Below, in pieces: positions 34,571-42,908 of a stretch of DNA of 54,734 bases (positions are counted from its first letter, which is position 1; every line of letters starts with the position of its first letter). Made by a program: the position numbers and the translations under genes. The DNA is from Candidatus Woesearchaeota archaeon. Lineage in GTDB: Archaea > Nanobdellota > Nanobdellia > Woesearchaeales > GCA-2687795. The stretch covers positions 1 through 54,734 of the forward strand of contig NZBG01000004.1 of NCBI GenBank assembly GCA_002687795.1. Direction: 5' to 3'. The notes under the pieces were generated by a model. It worked only from the letters and a program-made list of their open reading frames with translations. It did not search any database and was not told where the DNA came from.

Positions 34571-34927
34571 ATGAGCGATGGCCAATATGTTCCAAGTACA
34601 ATAGATGAAGAGGTAAAGGCCGTTATGGCTGATTCACACGCTAAAAACATGGTAAGGATGATGATGGTTAGCGGTAGAGAACCAAGCGAATATCATTTAA
34701 GGGATGGTGAAAAAGCCATTGCAGAAGAATTGGGCAAATTAGGCGTTATTAGGGTTGCCAGCATAGGCGATGGGGAAAGGCCTGTTCTTAATGGTGTTCT
34801 TGGGGATGATTATCAAGAGGAAGGCAGATATAGGACAGAAATGGAATCTTTATGTGGATATGAAAATAAGATTTTATCATCGGAGAATACTAGATTTCTG
34901 TTAGCTTTCTTGGGTATTGAGGCATGA
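34571..34927 (+). CDS. Unrecognised small soluble protein
   Basis: A 118-residue protein, hydrophilic, with methionine-rich MVRMMMVSGREPSEYHLRDG at about 28-47 and an acidic C-terminal half. No motif recognised. GGGGGT sits 8 nt before the ATG at 34571, so it is translated well. It is the last gene of the plus-strand run and faces the convergent membrane gene. Confidence 0.65.
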   Translation: MSDGQYVPSTIDEEVKAVMADSHAKNMVRMMMVSGREPSEYHLRDGEKAIAEELGKLGVIRVASIGDGERPVLNGVLGDDYQEEGRYRTEMESLCGYENKILSSENTRFLLAFLGIEA

Positions 34928-34942
34928 CCAACAAGAAGCAGT

Positions 34943-35380
34943 TCACTTATACTCTCCAAACTCTTTAGGATTAGCAATATCAGTATAATTATCCTTAAGC
35001 TTTCTCTCAGGGAAATCCTCTTTTCTAAAGAATTTGTTTTCAAAAAACTCCTTTAGCTTTCTCATCATCTCTGGTATTTTCTTGTTAAGCTCAAGCCCTT
35101 TTATCTTATCTATGTTAAATATTACTGAGGCTGAAACTATCCCTATCATTATAATTAAAGAAGGGCCCATAAGCTCGTTCTTAACAACCACTTTCTCCAT
35201 AACCTTTATCTCATGGCACTTGAAATCAGAGCCGCAATAGAATCCCTCACCGCAGTCAGCATCTGTATTACATTCCCTTGAAAGATAGCTCATAGCCACA
35301 AACACCACAACAACTATCAAGAAGGTTGACAGCATAACAATAGCTGCGGATGCTTTTTTGTTGTTGAGAAATATTGCCAT
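34943..35380 (-). CDS. Two-TM membrane protein with extracellular cysteine-rich loop
   Basis: A 145-residue membrane protein with TM helices at about 13-31 and 71-89. Between them lies a small cysteine-rich module, ECNTDADCGEGFYCGSDFKC, with a C-x5-C-x5-C-x5-C pattern like the Dickkopf/EB-type repeat, which would form disulfides outside the cell. The C-terminal 55 residues are charged and cytoplasmic. No family name. Its promoter has a palindrome around the TATA box (35433-35472). Confidence 0.75.
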   Translation of the reverse strand: MAIFLNNKKASAAIVMLSTFLIVVVVFVAMSYLSRECNTDADCGEGFYCGSDFKCHEIKVMEKVVVKNELMGPSLIIMIGIVSASVIFNIDKIKGLELNKKIPEMMRKLKEFFENKFFRKEDFPERKLKDNYTDIANPKEFGEYK

Positions 35381-35432
35381 AAAGTGACTAGGGAAGTAGG
35401 TTCTTTTTTTAAACTTTTTCTCTTAAATAAAA

Positions 35433-35472
35433 CGGGCATTCACCCACTATTTAAAAGCAGGGTGAATGCTCG
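35433..35472 (-). promoter_or_regulatory. Palindrome enclosing a TATA box, upstream of the Cys-rich membrane gene
   Basis: CGGGCATTCACCC (35433-35445) and GGGTGAATGCTCG (35460-35472) are inverted copies, 12 of 13 matching, around a 14-nt centre that reads TGCTTTTAAATAGT on the minus strand, a good TATA box. A repressor bound to both arms would block TBP. The gene start is at 35380, about 70 nt downstream. Confidence 0.5.
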
Positions 35473-35644
35473 TTCTTATTTGCTCAAAAATAGGGTTGAA
35501 CCCCCGATTTTTTTCAATTACTGCAAAGTTAAAAAGTAAAAAATTCTTTAACCGTTCTTCAAGCTTTAAAACCCTAAAATTCTTAACCTTCAAATACCAA
35601 AATTTTAATGGTAGAGGGCCTGTAACCCCATTTTACAATCGAAA

Positions 35645-35655
35645 CCTTTATATAG
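35645..35655 (+). promoter_or_regulatory. TATA box of gyrB
   Basis: CCTTTATATAG, about 65 nt before the ATG at 35716, so the mRNA would have a leader of about 40 nt ending in an AGGGGC ribosome site. Confidence 0.55.
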
Positions 35656-35715
35656 TTTTTACCATTATTTTTTAATGGAAATAAGCTGATTTTCTTATGA
35701 TTTTAGGGGCTAAAA

Positions 35716-37650
35716 ATGGCAGAGGAAGAAAAAGCGGAAGAAGAGAATAAAGCTAAAGATTCTAAGGAGTCTGGAGAATATGGCGCCAACGACATACAGG
35801 TATTAACAGGCTTAGAAGGAGTTAGAAAAAGGCCTGGCATGTATATTGGCGACACTGCTGTCAGGGGGCTCCACCATTTGGTATATGAAGCTGTAGACAA
35901 CAGCGTTGACGAAGCCTTAGCAGGCCATTGCAATCTAATAACTATTACTATTAACAAGGATGGCACTGCAACTGTTGAAGATAATGGCAGGGGAATTCCT
36001 GTAGACATGCACCCAAAGTTAAAAATACCAAGCGTTGAAGTTGTTTTAACCAAGCTGCATGCCGGCGCAAAGTTTGAAAAGAGCACATACAAGGTATCAG
36101 GCGGTTTGCATGGTGTGGGCATTTCTGTTACAAATGCTTTATCTGAGCAGCTGGAGGTTGAAATCAGCAGGGATGGCAAGATTTATTCCCAAAAATATGC
36201 TTATGGCAAGCCAACAACCAAACTAACAGTTAAAGGCAGCGCAAATAAGATAGGCACAAAGATAACCTTCATGCCTGATAAGGGTATATTCAGCAGTGTG
36301 ATATTTGATTTTGATATCCTCTCAAGCAGGCTTAGAGAGCTTGCATTCTTAAACAAAGGACTTAGGATAATAATCAAAGATGAAAGAACAGGCAAAAGCC
36401 ATGATTTCTTCTATAAAGGAGGCATAAAATCTTTTGTAGAATATCTTAACAAGAACAAAGCTCCTGTTCATAATGTGATATATTTCTCAAAAGAAAAGAA
36501 TTCCACGAATGTTGAGATTGCGCTGCAGTATAATGAAAGTTATAATGAATCTGTGTTCTCTTTTGTTAATAACATAAACACAATAGAAGGCGGAACTCAT
36601 TTGTCAGGGTTCAAATCAGCTCTTACAAGAGTAATGAACAATTATGGAGAAAAGAGCAAGATGAGTGAAGGCAAGCTCACAAGCGATGACACAAGAGAAG
36701 GTCTTACAGCAGTTATATCTGTTAAAGTTAAAGAGCCGCAGTTTGAAGGCCAGACAAAGTCAAAGCTGGGCAACTCTGAAGTAAAGGGAATAGTTGATTC
36801 TGTTGTTTATGACAATCTGAATGATTTCATGGAAGAAAATCCTGGCGTTGCAAAAACAATTATCCTGAAGCTAATCTCTGCTGCAAGGGCAAGAGAAGCT
36901 GCAAGGAAGGCAAAAGACCTTGTAAGAAGAAAGAATGCACTATTCGCAAGCTCTTTACCTGGCAAGTTAGCTGACTGCTCCAACAAAGATCCTGCTCAAT
37001 GCGAGCTTTACCTTGTGGAAGGTGACAGCGCTGGGGGCAGTTGTAAAATGGGAAGGAACAGAAACTTCCAGGCAATACTGCCTTTAAGGGGAAAAATCCT
37101 TAATGTGGAGAAAGCAAGGCTTGATAAAATAATGAACTCAAAGGAAATAACTAATTTAATCACAGCTCTTGGCACAAGTGTAGGTGAAGAGTTTGATATT
37201 AATAAGTTAAGATACCATAAGGTTATTATCACCACTGATGCAGATGTTGATGGCAGCCATATATCCTGCCTTCTGCTTACACTTTTTTATAGATATCTCA
37301 AGCAGATTATAGAGGCTGGTTATCTCTACATTGCCCAGCCGCCTTTGTATAAAGTCAAGAAGAGAAATCATGTATTTTATGTTTATAATGAGGAAAAGTT
37401 AAAGCTTTTATTAAACAAGATAGGCAAGGAAAGTATTGGTATACAGAGATATAAAGGCCTTGGAGAGATGAACCCTGACCAGTTATGGGAAACAACAATG
37501 AACCCTGACCATAGGACAATCCTACAGGTTACATTAGAGGATGCTGTTGAAGCTGACAGGATATTTACCATCCTCATGGGAGATGAGGTAGAGCTTAGAA
37601 GGAACTTTATAGAGAAGCATGCTAAGGAAGTAAAGAATTTGGATATATAA
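35716..37650 (+). CDS. gyrB: DNA gyrase subunit B (bacterial type)
   Basis: A 644-residue type IIA topoisomerase ATPase subunit: GHKL motifs YEAVDNSVDEALAG and VEDNGRGIP, the GGLHGVGISVTNALS loop, then the TOPRIM domain with EGDSAGGS (near 434) and DADVDGSHI (near 507), and the C-terminal QRYKGLGEMNPDQLWETTMNP of GyrB/ParE. An acidic 20-residue extension precedes the core. Gyrase introduces negative supercoils together with GyrA. In most genomes gyrA is adjacent; here the next genes are groES and groEL, so GyrA must be elsewhere. The gene is clearly of bacterial descent, by transfer. Confidence 0.96.
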   Translation: MAEEEKAEEENKAKDSKESGEYGANDIQVLTGLEGVRKRPGMYIGDTAVRGLHHLVYEAVDNSVDEALAGHCNLITITINKDGTATVEDNGRGIPVDMHPKLKIPSVEVVLTKLHAGAKFEKSTYKVSGGLHGVGISVTNALSEQLEVEISRDGKIYSQKYAYGKPTTKLTVKGSANKIGTKITFMPDKGIFSSVIFDFDILSSRLRELAFLNKGLRIIIKDERTGKSHDFFYKGGIKSFVEYLNKNKAPVHNVIYFSKEKNSTNVEIALQYNESYNESVFSFVNNINTIEGGTHLSGFKSALTRVMNNYGEKSKMSEGKLTSDDTREGLTAVISVKVKEPQFEGQTKSKLGNSEVKGIVDSVVYDNLNDFMEENPGVAKTIILKLISAARAREAARKAKDLVRRKNALFASSLPGKLADCSNKDPAQCELYLVEGDSAGGSCKMGRNRNFQAILPLRGKILNVEKARLDKIMNSKEITNLITALGTSVGEEFDINKLRYHKVIITTDADVDGSHISCLLLTLFYRYLKQIIEAGYLYIAQPPLYKVKKRNHVFYVYNEEKLKLLLNKIGKESIGIQRYKGLGEMNPDQLWETTMNPDHRTILQVTLEDAVEADRIFTILMGDEVELRRNFIEKHAKEVKNLDI

Positions 37651-37660
37651 ACCACAATAA

Positions 37661-37673
37661 CCTTTAAATATAA
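37661..37673 (+). promoter_or_regulatory. TATA box of groES-groEL
   Basis: CCTTTAAATATAA, about 70 nt before the ATG at 37737. The leader would carry the GGGGGG site just upstream of the start. Confidence 0.55.
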
Positions 37674-37736
37674 CCTGATATTCCCCTTTTCTTAGATTAA
37701 TCATTCTGATAATAGCATGAACGGGGGGATTAGAAA

Positions 37737-38003
37737 ATGATGATAAAGCCATTAAAAGACAGAGTGCTCATAAAGCCAAAAGAGGTTGAAGAAAAAACAG
37801 AAGGCGGCATATATGTGCCAGATTCTGCAAGAGAAGACAAGATACAGGAAGGAGAAGTCATAGCAGTAGGAGACAGTTCTGAGGTCACTTTAAAGCCGGG
37901 AGACAAAGTGCTGTTTGAAGATGTTGGCTGCACAGAACTGAAAGTTAACAGCAAAAGGCATGTTATAATGAATATCAAGGACATATTAGCTAAGATAGAA
38001 TAA
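37737..38003 (+). CDS. groES: Group I co-chaperonin GroES
   Basis: An 88-residue GroES: IKPLKDRVLIKPKEVEEKTE at 3-22, the mobile loop GGIYVPDSAREDK, then VIAVGDSSEVTLKPGDKVLFE. It is slightly short of the usual 94-97 residues. It caps GroEL during folding. GGGGGGAT precedes ATG 37737 (a second ATG follows directly). Forms a two-gene operon with groEL, 18 nt apart. Group I chaperonins are bacterial in origin and are found in some archaea, including many DPANN genomes. Confidence 0.95.
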   Translation: MMIKPLKDRVLIKPKEVEEKTEGGIYVPDSAREDKIQEGEVIAVGDSSEVTLKPGDKVLFEDVGCTELKVNSKRHVIMNIKDILAKIE

Positions 38004-38021
38004 CTAAACAAGGTGATTACA

Positions 38022-39662
38022 ATGGCAAAACAAATAATATTCAATGAAAAAGCAAGGAAGTCTTTATTAGATGGAGTTAACCAGTTAGCAGATACAGTTA
38101 AAGTAACATTAGGCCCAAAAGGCAGGAATGTTGTTCTTGATGATGGTGTTGGCTCGCCAACAATATCCAATGATGGCGTAACAATAGCAAAAGAGATTGA
38201 CCTAAAAGAGCCATTTGAGAACATGGGAGCTCAGCTTGTTAAAGAGGTTGCAACAAAAACCCAAGATATTGCTGGGGATGGAACAACAACAGCTTGTGTA
38301 TTGGCTCAGGCTATAGTAAGAGAAGGTTTAAAGAACGTTGCTGCCGGAGCTAACCCGATAGAAATCAAGAGAGGCATTGACAAGACAACCTCAAAGATTG
38401 TAGAGTTTATTAAAAAGAACAGCATAGACATCAAAGATGAAGAGAAAATCAAGCAGGTTGCCACTATTTCTGCAAACAATGATGAAGAAGTAGGCAAACT
38501 AATATCAGATGCTATGAAAAAGGTTGGACATACAGGAGTTATAACTGTAGAAGAAGCCAAATCAATGGAAACCAGCCTTGATGTTGTAGAAGGAATGCAG
38601 TTTGACAGGGGATATCTTTCGCCTTACATGGTAACAGATACTGAAAAGATGGAAGCCTTACTTGAAGATGCTTATGTTTTGATTTATGATAAAAAGATTG
38701 GCTCTATGAAAGAATTGGTAAAAATACTTGAGATGGTGGCTGGCCAGAGCAAGCCTTTACTGATAATCTCAGAAGAGGTTGAAGGCGAGGCTTTGGCAAC
38801 AATAATCCTTAATTTGATTAGAGGCTCTATCAAGGCTGTTGCTATTAAAGTGCCGGGCTTTGGCGATGAGCAGAAAGATCTGCTGGAAGATATTGCAATC
38901 CTTACTGGCGGCAAGGTTATAAGCGAAGATAAGGGGATGAAGCTTGAGGAAGTTCAGCTTGAAGATTTAGGGCAGGCTAAGAGGATTAAGGTTGATAAGG
39001 ATAAGACCACTGTTGTTGAAGGCTCCGGAGACAAGGCAAAGATTGATGCAAGAGTTAGCCAGATAAAGGCTCAGCTGGAGAAAACAGAGTCAGATATGGA
39101 TAAAGAAGACCTTCAGAAAAGGTTAGCTAAACTTGCTGGCGGTGTTGCTGTTATCAATGTAGGAGCTGCAACCGAAACAGAAATGAAAGAAAAGAAGGCA
39201 AGAGTAGATGATGCCCTGAACGCAACCAGAGCAGCTGTTGAAGAGGGTGTTGTTGTTGGTGGAGGAGTTACATTGTTAAGGGCAGTGCCTGAGCTGGAAT
39301 CTTTAGAGCTGGAGAATGACCAGATGGTTGGGCTTGAAATCCTAAAGAAAGCTTTGGAAGAGCCAACAAAACAGATAGCGCTGAATGCAGGCAAAGAAGG
39401 CAGTGTTATTGTTGAAAGGCTTAGGAAAGAAAATGGTAATCTAGGCTATAATGCAAAAACTGATAAATTTGAAGATTTGGTTGAAGCAGGCGTTATTGAC
39501 CCAACCAAGGTAACAAGAATCGCATTACAGAACGCTGCAAGCATTGCAGGCATGGTTCTCACAACTGAAGCATTGGTAACAGACATCAAAGAAGATAAAG
39601 AAGAAGCGCCGGCTATGCCTCCTGGCATGGGAATGGGTGGCGGAATGCCTGGGATGATGTAA
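38022..39662 (+). CDS. groEL: Group I chaperonin GroEL
   Basis: A 546-residue GroEL with conserved VKVTLGPKGRNVVLDD, GDGTTTACVLAQAIVREG, and equatorial, intermediate and apical domains in the normal order, ending in the Met/Gly-rich tail GMGMGGGMPGMM. I start at ATG 38022, after GGTGAT, not at the GTG 38013 that would add three residues. It folds cytosolic proteins with GroES. Unlike most archaea, which use the thermosome alone, this organism has the bacterial type. No thermosome gene is in the window. Confidence 0.97.
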   Translation: MAKQIIFNEKARKSLLDGVNQLADTVKVTLGPKGRNVVLDDGVGSPTISNDGVTIAKEIDLKEPFENMGAQLVKEVATKTQDIAGDGTTTACVLAQAIVREGLKNVAAGANPIEIKRGIDKTTSKIVEFIKKNSIDIKDEEKIKQVATISANNDEEVGKLISDAMKKVGHTGVITVEEAKSMETSLDVVEGMQFDRGYLSPYMVTDTEKMEALLEDAYVLIYDKKIGSMKELVKILEMVAGQSKPLLIISEEVEGEALATIILNLIRGSIKAVAIKVPGFGDEQKDLLEDIAILTGGKVISEDKGMKLEEVQLEDLGQAKRIKVDKDKTTVVEGSGDKAKIDARVSQIKAQLEKTESDMDKEDLQKRLAKLAGGVAVINVGAATETEMKEKKARVDDALNATRAAVEEGVVVGGGVTLLRAVPELESLELENDQMVGLEILKKALEEPTKQIALNAGKEGSVIVERLRKENGNLGYNAKTDKFEDLVEAGVIDPTKVTRIALQNAASIAGMVLTTEALVTDIKEDKEEAPAMPPGMGMGGGMPGMM

Positions 39663-39721
39663 GGTTTATATTTTCTTAATTTCTATGATTTTATATCTAA
39701 TCAGTAGTAACAAAACCGAAA

Positions 39722-39732
39722 GCTTTATAAAG
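39722..39732 (+). promoter_or_regulatory. TATA box of the caspase-fold candidate gene
   Basis: GCTTTATAAAG, centred 31 nt before the ATG at 39758; near-leaderless. Confidence 0.55.
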
Positions 39733-39757
39733 CCTTAATATTATCTAGTTTACTATT

Positions 39758-40771
39758 ATGGATAATAATTCAAATAATAAGCAGCACTTACAGGATATTA
39801 TTAAACATTTCTCTGTTCCTATAGTAGTTGCAAAACTCGTTCTTGGCCCAATGGTGCCAATAGCGCCTGTAGTATTAAGCAATTGTGATCTTGGATTTGG
39901 TCCAAATATACCTGAACTTGTTGAAGGGGAAGAGGACGGTTCTGATGAGCCTCCTATTGAACTAGAGCCTCCAAGAGAGCCTAGAAATGTATTATGGATT
40001 GCGGGAGATGACATCGCTCAAAGATATGCAAAATCTTATGCACAAGACTGGGAATCGATTAAGGACATAGTTGTAGAAAAAACCTTGAATGCAGAAATAT
40101 GGAATGTAAGCAAACAAGAGTATCTAGATGAAGCAAGGCTTTTGCTTTTTGAAGCGAAGCAGGCATGGTTAAGAGATGAAAGTAATCGGAAAGAACAAAT
40201 TGCATGGAAAGATGAAGAGCTTTCATTTGAAAGAGATAATATTTATCCTTATAAATTATCAGATCCAGATGGTATCTTAGAAAAGATTAAAGAATTTGAT
40301 GGCAGAATCGACTATCTTTTTGTCGAGGTTCATGGAAGAAGAGAGGATATAGGAGTTGACATTGAAGATAGTCCGAATGAATACTTATCAATAGAAGAAC
40401 TTCTTAATTTATCTGAAGAGGACAAAGAACTAATTAGAAGCAAGTTTGATGAGAATTCAAGAATTCTCTTGCATTGTTGCGAAGTTGGGGAAGATTATGA
40501 AAAAGGTCATAATACATTTGCAGAGGCTCTTGCAGATGTTCTTGGTATTCCTGTTTATGCATCTGAAATAACAGTATGGGGTTCTTCTAGAGGAGGCACA
40601 ACAATTGGATATTTCAAAGAAGTTCAACCAGACAGAATAGAAGACGTCCTGGCATATAACTACCAATTACTCAATCAAGATACTTATTCCGCAAGAATAG
40701 CAAGGGGGGCACTAGAAAATGGCTCAGAAAGATTCTTTTCTCCTACATGTGATATACACATATACAACTGA
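39758..40771 (+). CDS. Putative clan CD (caspase/gingipain-fold) cysteine peptidase-like protein
   Basis: A 337-residue protein not recognised by name. A hydrophobic segment (18-43) ends in a cysteine (LSNC), so it may be a membrane-anchored protein. Residues about 76-290 show a Rossmann-like order of strands with IDYLFVEVHG (H192-G) followed after about 50 residues by ILLHCCEVGED (C240, C241) and LADVLGIPVYASE. H-G then a distal cysteine on a following strand is the dyad layout of clan CD peptidases and of DUF4347-like proteins. I infer a peptidase or a scaffold; catalysis is unproven. The next gene overlaps its end. Confidence 0.55.
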   Translation: MDNNSNNKQHLQDIIKHFSVPIVVAKLVLGPMVPIAPVVLSNCDLGFGPNIPELVEGEEDGSDEPPIELEPPREPRNVLWIAGDDIAQRYAKSYAQDWESIKDIVVEKTLNAEIWNVSKQEYLDEARLLLFEAKQAWLRDESNRKEQIAWKDEELSFERDNIYPYKLSDPDGILEKIKEFDGRIDYLFVEVHGRREDIGVDIEDSPNEYLSIEELLNLSEEDKELIRSKFDENSRILLHCCEVGEDYEKGHNTFAEALADVLGIPVYASEITVWGSSRGGTTIGYFKEVQPDRIEDVLAYNYQLLNQDTYSARIARGALENGSERFFSPTCDIHIYN

Positions 40772-41024
40772 AATAGAAATTGATGGTGTTCCTTATACAG
40801 CTATAAATAGAGCTAATTTATTTATTAAATCAGATGACCCAGAATCTGATTTAAATTATTTAGAAGTAACTCTTTATCCACAATCTTACTCTGGAGATTA
40901 TAAAAAACATACTTTGCTTTTTCCTGAACTAAAAAATACAAAAGGAAGATATAATAAGGAATCACAAGAATTCGCAGATATGGTACTTGGGAAAATATGC
41001 GAGAAATTACCTGATGTTGCATAA
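40719..41024 (+). CDS. Small protein overlapping the caspase-fold candidate
   Basis: A 101-residue protein in another frame, overlapping the previous gene by 53 nt. GGGGGGC lies 8 nt before its ATG at 40719, a strong ribosome site inside the upstream gene. It is beta-rich (YTYTTEIEIDGVPYTAINRANLFI) without known motifs. Tight overlap suggests coupled expression, as for an inhibitor, substrate or immunity protein (inference). Its C terminus is 13 nt from the convergent glycosyltransferase. Confidence 0.6.
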   Translation: MAQKDSFLLHVIYTYTTEIEIDGVPYTAINRANLFIKSDDPESDLNYLEVTLYPQSYSGDYKKHTLLFPELKNTKGRYNKESQEFADMVLGKICEKLPDVA

Positions 41025-41037
41025 ATGCCTTTTAAAC

Positions 41038-42165
41038 TCAAAAACTCTTCAACACTTCCCTTATCTCCTTAACAGTCTTCTCCCAGGGAAACCTTTCCTT
41101 TATTGTCTTTCTTGCCTGCTCTCCCATTCCTTCTCTAAACCCATCATCCTTCAGCAAAGAATCCAGCTTTATACTTAAAACATAAGCATTCTTCACAGGA
41201 AAGAAACAGCCATTTACCTTATCTTTGATATACTTCTTAGGATAGCCTATCCTTGTGACCACAGGAGGGACACCGCATGACATTGCCTCCATTGTTGACA
41301 ATGAACTGGTCTCTGTTAAAGAAGGCAGAACATAGATATCCATTGCCTGAAGATAAGGAACTATATTATCCACCGCGCCTATAAGCTTAACATTCTTATC
41401 CTTCTTAAGAATTCTTTCCTGTTCTCTTATGCCCTTTCCTGCAATCAGCAAAATTAAGTTGGAATACTCTTTCTTCAGCCTTAAAAAAGCCTTATACAAA
41501 GTCATTAAATCCTTTTCCCTGCCAATCCTGCCGCTAAATCCGATTACCTTAGTTTTTGGCTTAATACCTATCTTAAGCTTTGAGGCTGACTTATCTTCTG
41601 AAGGGACAAACTTGCCTGTGTCCACACCAAGATGAACCACCCTTTTCCTGGTCTTTACTCCTTTCTCATTCAGTTTTTTACCCACATCTTTGGAAGGAAT
41701 CAGCAACAGATTGCACTTATTATAAAGAGAAATTCCTAATGTTCTGGTTAGATAATAAACAATACTTCTTTTAAAAAAGTTTTTTAAGGCTTTCTTTGCA
41801 AGCTCTCCTTCTAGGGAATGCACATAGGCAACCAATGGCTTCTTATGCTTAACTGCATAATGGTTCACGAACCATACTATTGGTCCTATCGTATGCGTCC
41901 ATACAATATCCGCTTCTCTCACCTCCTTTTCAATCTCTTTTATCTTTGGGATGCATGGGTATGTATCTCCAAACCTGATAATCTTCAACAAAGGGAACCT
42001 GATAACCTTTACACCTCTATATTCAGGAGATGCCCCCTTAAACCTTGGCGCTAAAACTGTTATATCATAATCATTGCTTAAAGATGGTATTACCTCTGAC
42101 AAAAACCTTGCTATCCCGTCCCATCTTGGGAGGAAACAATCAGATGCAATAAGCAGTTTCTTCAT
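41038..42165 (-). CDS. GT4-family glycosyltransferase
   Basis: A 375-residue GT-B glycosyltransferase of family 4: N-terminal DCFLPRWDGIARFLSEVIPSL (glycine loop), the middle HLGVDTGKF, the nucleotide-sugar domain GFSGRIGREKDLMTLYKAF and the E-x7-E motif (LTETSSLSTMEAMSCGVP). It moves a sugar from a nucleotide donor to a lipid or protein glycan. I start at ATG 42165, which overlaps the LmbE-like stop by 4 nt (ATGA); the TTG at 42177 is less likely. It pairs with the LmbE-like gene for glycan synthesis. Confidence 0.9.
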   Translation of the reverse strand: MKKLLIASDCFLPRWDGIARFLSEVIPSLSNDYDITVLAPRFKGASPEYRGVKVIRFPLLKIIRFGDTYPCIPKIKEIEKEVREADIVWTHTIGPIVWFVNHYAVKHKKPLVAYVHSLEGELAKKALKNFFKRSIVYYLTRTLGISLYNKCNLLLIPSKDVGKKLNEKGVKTRKRVVHLGVDTGKFVPSEDKSASKLKIGIKPKTKVIGFSGRIGREKDLMTLYKAFLRLKKEYSNLILLIAGKGIREQERILKKDKNVKLIGAVDNIVPYLQAMDIYVLPSLTETSSLSTMEAMSCGVPPVVTRIGYPKKYIKDKVNGCFFPVKNAYVLSIKLDSLLKDDGFREGMGEQARKTIKERFPWEKTVKEIREVLKSF

Positions 42166-42812
42166 CTTATCTTGCAAAAAACCTCAGCAAACCTGCAGTT
42201 ATTCTTCAACCCATTGGAAAAATCCTTCCTTATAACATTCCATAACAATGAAACCATGGTTATCTTCTGGCTCTTATGGCACCTTAATGCCCTGAGCTTA
42301 GTGTCATATTCCCTGCTTATATCAACAACAAGCTTAGGTAATTTACCTTGTTCTATATCAATAGGGTTCCAGACACCATAGGAATACACATCATATTTCA
42401 TCTCATTCTTGTCTAAAACCTCCAGTAAAACATTAGTAACAGCCTTATGGTCAGGATGAGGGTCTTTGCTGGAATGTGTAAATATCTTAACAGGCTTATA
42501 TTTTCTGATTGTTTGTCTTATTTTATTCTTTAATGTTTTTTTATTCTTTTCAATATCATCTCTCATCCCTGGATCCTTGAGCCCTAAATAGATAATCTCT
42601 CCGCCGCCTATAATCTTATTAGCCTCTTTGCATTCCTTTTTTCTCATCTCTTTAGTAACATGCTTCTTCAGCCATGGATGGCTGCTTTCCCCATAACAAA
42701 ATATAACCGTAATAATATTCAGGCCTTCTCCTGCGTATTTTATCATAGTGCCCCCTGCCCCAAACAGGTTATCATCATTATGCGCGCAAAAGATTATGAT
42801 GTTCTTGCTCAT
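42162..42812 (-). CDS. PIG-L/LmbE-family N-acetylglucosamine deacetylase-like protein
   Basis: A 216-residue PIG-L-family protein. The first metal motif reads AHNDDNLFG, where AHPDDE is usual (Asn replaces Pro and the Glu is lost), and the second is HPDH. The rest follows the Rossmann-type deacetylase fold. Deacetylases of this family remove the acetyl group from GlcNAc on lipid or inositol carriers. It precedes a GT4 glycosyltransferase in a coupled operon. The start at 42812 follows a minus-strand TATA box by 27 nt. Confidence 0.88.
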   Translation of the reverse strand: MSKNIIIFCAHNDDNLFGAGGTMIKYAGEGLNIITVIFCYGESSHPWLKKHVTKEMRKKECKEANKIIGGGEIIYLGLKDPGMRDDIEKNKKTLKNKIRQTIRKYKPVKIFTHSSKDPHPDHKAVTNVLLEVLDKNEMKYDVYSYGVWNPIDIEQGKLPKLVVDISREYDTKLRALRCHKSQKITMVSLLWNVIRKDFSNGLKNNCRFAEVFCKIR

Positions 42813-42833
42813 TATGTTATAGATGATTATTTG

Positions 42834-42844
42834 TTTTATAAAGG
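42834..42844 (-). promoter_or_regulatory. TATA box of the LmbE-like/GT4 operon
   Basis: CCTTTATAAAA on the minus strand, centred 27 nt before ATG 42812; leaderless. This excludes the longer frame start at 42857. Confidence 0.6.
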
Positions 42845-42908
42845 TTTTTATAATCAAATCGAAGATTTTAAATACCTGTTTAGCTTCCCTCTTTTTAGGG
42901 GGTAAAAA

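Noticed and set aside
35500..35520. T-arm of a hidden tRNA (GGGTTGAACCCC)
   Set aside because: No acceptor or anticodon stem can be drawn around it on either strand.
35703..36179. Antisense ORF across gyrB
   Set aside because: A shadow of a strongly conserved gene; the composition is rich in S, P and T as expected from reversed codons.
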